A stretch of 64,000 bases of DNA. It comes from Microbacterium maritypicum (GTDB lineage: Bacteria; Actinomycetota; Actinomycetes; Actinomycetales; Microbacteriaceae). The stretch covers positions 248,001 to 312,000 of the forward strand of contig NZ_CP168030.1 of NCBI RefSeq assembly GCF_041529975.1. The letters run 5' to 3'. A program made the position numbers and the translations under genes. Below are positions 58,356-64,000 of this stretch, in pieces (positions within the stretch are counted from its first letter, which is position 1; the number at the start of each line of letters is the position of its first letter). The notes beneath the pieces were generated by a model. The model was not told the DNA's origin, made no database searches, and saw only the letters and a list, made by a program, of their open reading frames with translations.

Positions 58356-58817
58356 TCAGACTTCCGAGTAGTTCACCCGTTCCGATTTCGAGAGCAATGG
58401 ATGCGAGGTCTCATAGCGAACCCAGCCAACGCTGTCCCAGAAACCACGGGAGGTCGCGTTGTCGTTCAGCGAGGTGAATCGCTGCTTCGGGTACTTCTGG
58501 CGGAGCGCCAGAAGTGTCGCACGGCCGATACCCATACGCCGCTGCGAACGTGCGACCTCGAGGGCGAGGATGTCCAGATGGCCGTCGGCCATCGAGCCGA
58601 ACGCTGCTTCGTAAGGCGAATCAACATATAGAGAGAACTTGCACCGAGCCACCTCAACGGCGCCTCGACTGATAGAGATCCAACGGTATTCGCTGCCAGA
58701 AGACTGATCGCGACCCCACCAGGGTGCTCGGAATTCACTATTGTGCTCGAAGTAATACCAGTGGCCGCGTCTTCGCTGGGGGACAACCTCGACTATCTCC
58801 ACTGAAAGGACGGTCAT
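58356..58817 (-). CDS. GNAT-family N-acetyltransferase
   Basis: 153 residues; acetyl-CoA loop RRMGIGRATLLALRQKYPKQ (motif A) preceded by LDILALEVARSQ, then FTSLNDNATSRGFWDSVGW (motif B). Start ATG 58817 follows the GAAAGGA-like site on the minus strand only weakly. Substrate unknown. Confidence 0.82.
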   Translation of the reverse strand: MTVLSVEIVEVVPQRRRGHWYYFEHNSEFRAPWWGRDQSSGSEYRWISISRGAVEVARCKFSLYVDSPYEAAFGSMADGHLDILALEVARSQRRMGIGRATLLALRQKYPKQRFTSLNDNATSRGFWDSVGWVRYETSHPLLSKSERVNYSEV

Positions 58818-58953
58818 GCGCTGACAGTAGCGGAAGCTGAAGTCCCGATGGGGGTACCTCACATGCCGAGAGTCGGCAGCCTGCAGACCCCGCAACATCC
58901 GCGGGTGGCGTGAACGCCTCAACTCCGGGCCGGACCTGCTGGTCCCTGGCAGG

Positions 58954-59859
58954 ATGAGCCTCATGACCGGCACACCCAACGCGCCGAGAGGCCTCCAACG
59001 GCTGCCTGTCACAGAGGTCGCCGAGATTGCAGCATCAGAGGAGCTCTCCCGTCGACTCACACAGATCGAACCGCTACTCGACAGGTACGCCAAGATCGCC
59101 CAGTTGCGGCCCAAGCCCAACGCTGAGCTCGCCGACGACGACTCCCGCACGTCCTGGCTGCACCTCAGCCACTTCGTGGCCTCGTGCATGGCCATGGCAT
59201 CGGACAGCCTCGCCTCAACACAGCAGCTGCTGCTGCCCGACGGCCAACTAGAGCACCGCATTACCGCGCACTTTCCCCTCCTCCGCAGCGCAATGGAATC
59301 CGCAGGAACCGCCCTTTGGCTTCTCCAGCCCAACAATCAGCGCGAACGCATCACGCGTCTCCTGAAGGCGCGCACCTCGGACATCGAGTGGGACCTACCA
59401 CTCGTCAAAGCGGCCGCGCGCATCGCAGACCAGAACACTCCCGAAGGCCGTTCGATGGCTCAACGTGCCATCCGTAACGCTGTAGCCCGCAAGAGACGCC
59501 ACCTCACCCAGATACGCGAGATCGCTACTCGCGAGAAGATCGCCCCAGACGAGTATTCAGAGGGCCTCCCCGGATACGAGCGCATCATCGAACAAGCCAC
59601 CGCACACCTCGACCTCCCTGGCGCGTCGGCTCCCACGGTCTGGCGGCTCATCTCAGGGCTCACGCATCCATCACCCCTCCGAATGATGGACACAAGCCAA
59701 CACGGACAGCCGCTCGATAACCAGGATGGGACTCTCTACGTCCTCTCATCGATGAGCCTCGGCAGCACCACCACGGCGCTACTCGCCGCGATGATGATCT
59801 ACCGCCAAGCCACCGAGCACCTCGCCTACCGCATCGGCCGCCTGCGACCCCACCGGTAA
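58954..59859 (+). CDS. Helical protein of unknown function in accessory DNA
   Basis: 301 residues, rich in helices; SWLHLSHFVASCMAMASDSL and HFPLLRSAMESAGTALWLLQ recall DUF5677-like helical proteins, but the match is only by pattern. ATG 58954 or 58963 may be the start. Codon use is less GC-extreme than flanks. Function unknown; followed by a 141-base gap with no gene. Confidence 0.6.
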   Translation: MSLMTGTPNAPRGLQRLPVTEVAEIAASEELSRRLTQIEPLLDRYAKIAQLRPKPNAELADDDSRTSWLHLSHFVASCMAMASDSLASTQQLLLPDGQLEHRITAHFPLLRSAMESAGTALWLLQPNNQRERITRLLKARTSDIEWDLPLVKAAARIADQNTPEGRSMAQRAIRNAVARKRRHLTQIREIATREKIAPDEYSEGLPGYERIIEQATAHLDLPGASAPTVWRLISGLTHPSPLRMMDTSQHGQPLDNQDGTLYVLSSMSLGSTTTALLAAMMIYRQATEHLAYRIGRLRPHR

Positions 59860-60000
59860 GCATCGGGAGCGGGCGCGCGAACAGGTCAGGTGTCGAAGAT
59901 CCAGTCGTGAGGACGATCGGTGGGCATGGTGAGCGGGTAATGGGTTTCCTCTAGTCGGTCGTCGGAGGGTGAGCAAGCGTGCAGCGGCGACCGAAACGTC

Positions 60001-60507
60001 CTACTGGGCCGGCTCGGACTTCTTCACGGCCGTCCGCCCCTCCGCGAACCGCGCCTGCGCCCGGTCCTGACGACGCGGCACCTCGACGAGCTCCGTCGCC
60101 TTCGGCAGGCCCATCGGCTTCGTCGAGACGTACACGCTCTCGGCGGTGTCGACGCGGAAGGTCTCGTGCCAGACGCCCACCGCTCCCGGAGCCTTGCGGG
60201 CTGCGCGGTTGAAGGCGGTCCAGGCGGGGCGGTGCTGCTGGTTCGGGCTGGACGCGTACGCGTAGAGCTTGTCGACGGACGACCAGTACTGCACGACGTA
60301 GGGTCCGCCCGAGCCGAAGAGCAGGTGGTAGCCGAGCATGCCCGAGTCGGGGTCGGTGCTGAGTTCGCGCAGCATCCCCGGCATGGCGAAGAAGGCTGGC
60401 ATCCACAGGTCGGGGCGCCACCAGCGGTTGATCTGCATTCCGATGTGGAACACGACGAGCTCGCCCTCGTGGCGGTGGGTCGTGCGGCCCGTGATGACTT
60501 TCGACAT
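60001..60507 (-). CDS. DUF4188 (monooxygenase-like) family protein
   Basis: 168 residues; HEGELVVFHIGMQINRWWRP, LLFGSGGPYVVQYWSSVDKL and VDTAESVYVSTKPMGLPKA are hallmarks of the DUF4188 dimeric alpha-beta-barrel family. AAGGAG ribosome site before ATG 60507. Divergent from a MerR gene across a palindrome-rich promoter. A damaged partial copy lies at 56252-56597. Confidence 0.88.
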   Translation of the reverse strand: MSKVITGRTTHRHEGELVVFHIGMQINRWWRPDLWMPAFFAMPGMLRELSTDPDSGMLGYHLLFGSGGPYVVQYWSSVDKLYAYASSPNQQHRPAWTAFNRAARKAPGAVGVWHETFRVDTAESVYVSTKPMGLPKATELVEVPRRQDRAQARFAEGRTAVKKSEPAQ

Positions 60508-60523
60508 GATGACTCCTTAGTTA

Positions 60524-60560
60524 GATAGCTTCACTATCCATAATGGATAGCGCTACTATC
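60524..60560. promoter_or_regulatory. GATAG/CTATC palindrome array between DUF4188 and MerR genes
   Basis: Alternating GATAG (60524-60528, 60546-60550) and CTATC (60534-60538, 60556-60560); the middle forms the near-palindrome CTATCCATAATGGATAG (60534-60550). Evidently the operator of the divergent MerR/DUF4188 pair. Confidence 0.8.
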
Positions 60561-60577
60561 GAAATCAAGAGGTGGCC

Positions 60578-61198
60578 ATGAGAATTTCCGAACTGTCAGC
60601 CCAGACCGGCGTGACCGTGCCGACGATCAAGTACTACCTGCGCGAGGGGCTGCTGCCCGAGGGAGAGCGCAGTTCACCGACCCAGGCCGCGTACGGCGAG
60701 ACGCACGTGGAGCGGCTGCGGGTGATTCGGGCGCTGCTCGATGCGGGGGTGAGCATCGCCGAGACGCGGCGCGTGTTGGCCGCTCTCGATGAGCCGCCGG
60801 AGAACGCGCACAACCTGCTCGGGATGGCGCATGCGGCGATCACTCCGCCGGTGGATGAGTCTTTGGATCTGACGGACGCTGAGGCTCTTGTCGCGGGGCT
60901 CGGGTGGAAGCCGGGGATGTGTGACGAGGCGGTGCTTCATGCGGTCGCGCGGGCGCTGCAAGGGTTGGAGCGCGTCGGGTTCACCGTTCCGGATGCGGCG
61001 ATGGCGGAGTACCTCGCGAGCATGCGGCGGATTGCGGATGCGGAGATCGCCGGGGTGCCGGGGGAGTCTGCGGAAGCGGCGGTGCGGTACGTAGTGCTCG
61101 GGTCGGTGTTGGTGGAACCGTTGTTGTTGGCGTTGCGGCGGGTGGCGCAGCAGGTTAGTTCGGGGGAGCGGTTTGGCGGGGATGGAACTAGCGGATGA
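60578..61198 (+). CDS. MerR family transcriptional regulator
   Basis: 206 residues from ATG 60578 (AGAGG ribosome site; GTG 60572 is a weaker alternative). RISELSAQTGVTVPTIKYYL is the MerR HTH, followed by the coiled region and a C-terminal effector domain of about 110 residues. Likely controls the divergent DUF4188 gene. Its last 11 bases overlap the helicase gene's 3' end. Confidence 0.9.
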   Translation: MRISELSAQTGVTVPTIKYYLREGLLPEGERSSPTQAAYGETHVERLRVIRALLDAGVSIAETRRVLAALDEPPENAHNLLGMAHAAITPPVDESLDLTDAEALVAGLGWKPGMCDEAVLHAVARALQGLERVGFTVPDAAMAEYLASMRRIADAEIAGVPGESAEAAVRYVVLGSVLVEPLLLALRRVAQQVSSGERFGGDGTSG

Positions 61199-62927
61199 GC
61201 GCCGCGGCCAGACGCGCTCTCAGTGCTGGATCACACACATAGACGTAAGTTCCACGCATCCCACGCGTCAGCAGCACCCCATAGATGTTCCGGATGAACG
61301 TCAATAGATCGTCGTCCCCGAACGCATCCTTCAGGTGCCCCGTGTTCTCCTTGCCCTTCTTGTCCCGATAGCTCTCGCGATCAGCGACTATTCGTCCGGT
61401 TGCCGGGTCGAGGCGGAGGTCCGGTCCGATGATGACGCCGGCATAGTTCAGGTCGTACCCCTGAACGGTATGGATCGAGCCGACCTCTTCGAGTGATCCC
61501 TTTGAGTTGATCCAGTCCTTATCCGTACCGTTCCACCGCATTCGCTGGCCATCGAGCTCGATGTCGAATGCGTCCGGGTTCTTCTTCGACACCCAATCCC
61601 ACGCGTAGCCTGCGACGAGGCGGGATAGTCCGACCTCGGCATCCTTCTGTCGGATGGCATCGCGCATCTGTCCGAGGTCGTCGAAGAGCCGGAGTTCATA
61701 CTCACCGAGATCGGGGAGCGATGGCGTTTCATCTCGCAGGAGGGCGCGGACGAACTCGACGTAGTCGGCGCCAGCCTGCACGCGCATCTGGGTCGTCAGA
61801 AGGAAAAAGCGATGCGCGTCCTTGGACCCACTGATTTCGGCGCTGAGCGCCGCCGGAGAAAGATCATGGGGGCGCACGCTCTGCTCCCCGTCGACGAGCA
61901 GGAGCTGATGCTTGCTGCGAGCCTTGATCCAGTCGAGCTGGGTGTAGCGAGGATCATCGCTACCGAACAGAGCCTTGTTGATCTCGCGGAACTTCTTGTT
62001 CTGCACCCCCGACGCCTGATTGGCTCGCTGCCCGAGTCGGTGGGTCTCATCGACGAGAACGAGGTCGTAAGCCACGTCCGATTCACCGAGCTGGAACGGC
62101 GACATCACCATCGCAGCATCGAGCTTGGGAGTCTTCTTGAAGACCTTCTTCACCGACATCCGCAGAGACTGTTGCGGGATCACGAGCGCCATCCGAAGCG
62201 TCTTAAGCAGCTCGCGATTCTCGGGGACGAAGAACTCCGAGAACATCGAGTCTGGCTCGACCCCGTCGCGGTCGTCGTAATCGCGGATGTCGGCGAGCAA
62301 CTTCATCAGGAAGATCGCGATGATCGTCTTGCCAGTACCCGGGTTGCCTTGGACTACGAGCGTTGATCGAGCGCCGGGGTCCTGGAGGTCTTCGAGCAAC
62401 CCCTCCAGGATGTCCATGATCGCGATGCCTTGGTCGTCGGTCAGGGCTTTGAAGGGCGAGAGCTTGAAGAGGTCGGAATTCTCGATCTGGGGGATGCTGC
62501 GCGAGAAGAGTCCTTCTGCTCGCAGCGCTTCAAATACATCGCGGAACGACTCGCGGTAGAGGGCGCGGTCGTAGTACTGAGCATCTGTCAGACCGTCGTT
62601 GCCATTGAGGATGCGGTATTGGCCGTCGCCCGAGAACCAGCGAATGAGATGCGATTCAAGGTCGAGACAGACTGACTTGTTGAACGTGTGATCCACGACG
62701 ACGCGGATCGATTCAAGGGACTCGTTCTTCTTCGAACCAGCGAGGTGCTGACGCATCCGTGTAGCGGCGCTCACCGTCTCACCGACGTAGAGCCCGGGCG
62801 AACTGCGCTGGGCGTCGCCTTCGATCACATATACAACCGGCCAGTTCGTGTGCCGGGTATCGTCGCGCGCCCACGTATCAACAGCGTCACGGCGGAAAGG
62901 AAGGCGCTGGATGCTGAAATCTGTCAC
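61188..62927 (-). CDS. GIY-YIG nuclease fused to DUF2075 helicase-like ATPase
   Basis: 579 residues. Residues 30-110 form a GIY-YIG nuclease: VYVIEG, GLYVGET, R57 in TRMRQHL, E91 in LDLESHLIRWF and Asn in ILNGNDG are the catalytic set. Then a P-loop helicase domain (DUF2075/Schlafen-like): Walker A GNPGTGKT (194-201), Walker B VLVDETHRLG (DETH 293-296), and the C-terminal motifs SIHTVQGYDL and YVYVCDP. GTG start overlaps the MazG-like gene stop (GTGA), so the two are co-translated. The domain set suggests a role in nucleic-acid cutting, possibly antiphage. Confidence 0.9.
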   Translation of the reverse strand: MTDFSIQRLPFRRDAVDTWARDDTRHTNWPVVYVIEGDAQRSSPGLYVGETVSAATRMRQHLAGSKKNESLESIRVVVDHTFNKSVCLDLESHLIRWFSGDGQYRILNGNDGLTDAQYYDRALYRESFRDVFEALRAEGLFSRSIPQIENSDLFKLSPFKALTDDQGIAIMDILEGLLEDLQDPGARSTLVVQGNPGTGKTIIAIFLMKLLADIRDYDDRDGVEPDSMFSEFFVPENRELLKTLRMALVIPQQSLRMSVKKVFKKTPKLDAAMVMSPFQLGESDVAYDLVLVDETHRLGQRANQASGVQNKKFREINKALFGSDDPRYTQLDWIKARSKHQLLLVDGEQSVRPHDLSPAALSAEISGSKDAHRFFLLTTQMRVQAGADYVEFVRALLRDETPSLPDLGEYELRLFDDLGQMRDAIRQKDAEVGLSRLVAGYAWDWVSKKNPDAFDIELDGQRMRWNGTDKDWINSKGSLEEVGSIHTVQGYDLNYAGVIIGPDLRLDPATGRIVADRESYRDKKGKENTGHLKDAFGDDDLLTFIRNIYGVLLTRGMRGTYVYVCDPALRARLAAALIR

Positions 62928-63259
62928 TCCGGCGCCTCGGTAAGTTTGGTGTACTTCGTCATGCGGCCCTTGGCCAGCTCCACCGGGTACTTCGCCTTCG
63001 TCGACTCCAACTTCTTCACGACGATCTCGTCGAGGTCAACGCCGATCTTGTTCGCGAGGTGGATGCAGTAGGTGACAACATCCGCGAGCTCCGCCTCTAC
63101 CTGTTCCTGGTCGAACGCCGGGGACCATTGGAAGCATTCAAGAAGCTCGCCAGCCTCGATCGAGATGCTTTTGGCGAGGTTCTCAGGCGAGTGGAACTGG
63201 TCCCAGTCCCGTTCTGCTACGAAGGCGCGAAGGGTGGCGAGAGTCTGCGGCGACGGCAT
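62924..63259 (-). CDS. MazG-like nucleotide pyrophosphohydrolase
   Basis: 111 residues. Helical MazG/RS21-C6 fold with ESIxE-type metal motif: LAKSISIEAGELLECFQW and EQVEAELADVVTYCIHLANKIG with paired Glu/Asp. These hydrolyse NTPs or dNTPs to monophosphates. First gene of a two-gene unit with the GIY-YIG/DUF2075 gene. ATG 63259. Confidence 0.9.
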   Translation of the reverse strand: MPSPQTLATLRAFVAERDWDQFHSPENLAKSISIEAGELLECFQWSPAFDQEQVEAELADVVTYCIHLANKIGVDLDEIVVKKLESTKAKYPVELAKGRMTKYTKLTEAPE

Positions 63260-63329
63260 GATGCGACGCTAGCAGGGTCGGGGTAGGGGCCCCGAGGACG
63301 CTCCCTGTTAGCTTGCTCTCGGAGGCATA

Positions 63330-63740
63330 GTGAGCGAGAGCCGTGTTATCGAGGTCGTTGCAGCCGTAATCGAGCATGAAGGCAAGATCCTTGCGTGCCG
63401 TCGCCGACCGGAGAAGGCCGCTGGAGGGAGATGGGAGTTCCCCGGCGGCAAACTCGAAAAGGGTGAGACGCACAGCGAGGCTTTGGTGCGAGAGATACGC
63501 GAAGAGCTCAGCACCTCAATCGAGGTCACCGCCCCGCTTCGAACGGATGACACCGTGGTCGGCGAAAGCACCATCCGCCTCATTTGTCTTCGCGCCAGGT
63601 TGCTCGGAGAGCCACCGACCCAGAGCCTCGATCATGATGAATTGCGCTGGGTTCGTCGTAGCGATCTGCCGGATCTCGATTGGGCCGCCCCGGACCTGCC
63701 AGCTGTCACGGAACTTGCGGCCGGATCGCCTACTCGATGA
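63330..63740 (+). CDS. Nudix hydrolase (MutT-like)
   Basis: 136 residues. Complete Nudix box GGKLEKGETHSEALVREIRE followed by EL, and WEFPGGKLEKG before it; HDELRWVRRSDLPDLDWAAPD typical of 8-oxo-dGTP diphosphatases. GTG start with GGAGG four bases upstream. Divergent from the MazG-like gene; overlaps the nuclease-like gene's 3' end by 11 bases. Confidence 0.92.
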   Translation: MSESRVIEVVAAVIEHEGKILACRRRPEKAAGGRWEFPGGKLEKGETHSEALVREIREELSTSIEVTAPLRTDDTVVGESTIRLICLRARLLGEPPTQSLDHDELRWVRRSDLPDLDWAAPDLPAVTELAAGSPTR

Positions 63741-64000
63741 CCAAGAACCCCTCGTCGTCGCGGACGATCAGGAGGATTCCTAATTCGGACAACAAGGCCT
63801 CGAGATGTGCGATCGGTCGACTGGGAAGCAAGACGACGGGAATCGCGGGCCTGCCGGATTCCCGAGCGAGTAGCGAGTAGTCGAGGATCTGCCCAATCGC
63901 GGTGCGGACATATTCACGGGCGGGCGACTTCTTCGCTTCGACGATCCAGCCAGACTCCGAGACATAGAGATCCGGCTCGATCGTGGCGCCTGCGGAGCCC
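63730..64000 (-). CDS. PD-(D/E)XK nuclease-like protein (5' end beyond the window)
   Basis: 89 C-terminal residues remain; the start lies past 64000. IEPDLYVSESGWIVEAKKSP has the PD...ExK arrangement (D10, E21, K23), and AIGQILDYSLL the following helix with Gln, as in restriction-endonuclease-fold proteins. Likely a nuclease or archaic Holliday-junction-resolvase-like domain. Ends convergently with the Nudix gene. Confidence 0.68.
   Translation of the reverse strand, partial: GSAGATIEPDLYVSESGWIVEAKKSPAREYVRTAIGQILDYSLLARESGRPAIPVVLLPSRPIAHLEALLSELGILLIVRDDEGFLVIE

Noticed and set aside
57312..58631. A 439-codon frame on the plus strand in the accessory region
   Set aside because: It crosses three minus-strand genes including a lipoprotein with a good lipobox; its sequence has no coherent fold pattern.
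58356..59336. A longer 326-codon reading upstream of the GNAT gene
   Set aside because: The extra N-terminal part is antisense to the 58954 gene and lacks family features; the GNAT domain begins properly at 58817.
54695..60000. Prophage or integrative element
   Set aside because: No integrase, phage structural gene, att site or tRNA target was seen; only recombination scars and unfamiliar genes.

Overview
The window is high-GC actinobacterial DNA. Strong use of GGATGC/GCATCC, many ATGA or GTGA gene overlaps, frequent GTG starts, near-leaderless promoters and several sugar-uptake operons suggest a Microbacteriaceae genome, most likely Microbacterium (inference from style, not from a marker gene). 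No rRNA, tRNA, CRISPR array or insertion sequence was recognised.

Layout. 1-3023: the 3' end of a regulator with a LacI-type effector domain, then a translationally coupled minus-strand trio (membrane-anchored protein, spermidine-synthase-like methyltransferase, SMP-30 lactonase). 3091-16505: a sugar-acid/amino-sugar locus with D-mannonate dehydratase, NagA, a NagB-like deaminase, a LacI regulator, three Gfo/Idh/MocA oxidoreductases, an ABC sugar importer without its own ATPase, fructuronate reductase and a GntR-type regulator. At least four TGCAAnCGnTTGCA-type operators tie it together. A secreted GH18-like protein follows (16817-18475). 18631-22741: a phosphonate-type PhnD-PhnC-PhnE importer run on into a tyrosine phosphatase and a TetR regulator; phnC carries a palindromic repeat in its 5' end and phnE looks frameshifted.

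22749-32849: housekeeping and small modules: a Phd/RelE toxin-antitoxin pair, VOC proteins, a DksA-type zinc finger, an MMPL exporter with divergent TetR, a cupin, purL with a coupled 51-residue membrane protein, a ParDE-like pair whose toxin has an antitoxin-like tail, and a WYL regulator. 33001-44295: a second carbohydrate locus (SGNH esterase, secreted propeller-like protein, six-hairpin glycosidase, ABC importer, mannose-6-phosphate isomerase, ROK kinase, LacI) with TGGTAACGTTACCA-type operators. 44650-54694: metabolic and regulatory genes, including a large SARP/AfsR-type regulator divergent from an alpha/beta-hydrolase-fold protein that lacks its catalytic Ser and His.

54695-60000 is accessory DNA of visibly lower GC, with unfamiliar genes and with duplicated fragments of the flanking TetR and DUF4188 genes that look like recombination scars. 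60001-61198 is a divergent DUF4188/MerR pair. 61188-64000 is a defence-like group: MazG-like pyrophosphohydrolase coupled to a GIY-YIG/DUF2075 helicase, a Nudix hydrolase, and a PD-(D/E)XK nuclease-like protein cut by the window edge.

How they work together: the first sugar locus would convert glucuronate-derived mannonate/fructuronate and N-acetylglucosamine 6-phosphate into central metabolism; the second imports and trims a glycan and sends mannose/fructose phosphates to glycolysis. Both importers probably share an ATPase encoded elsewhere.
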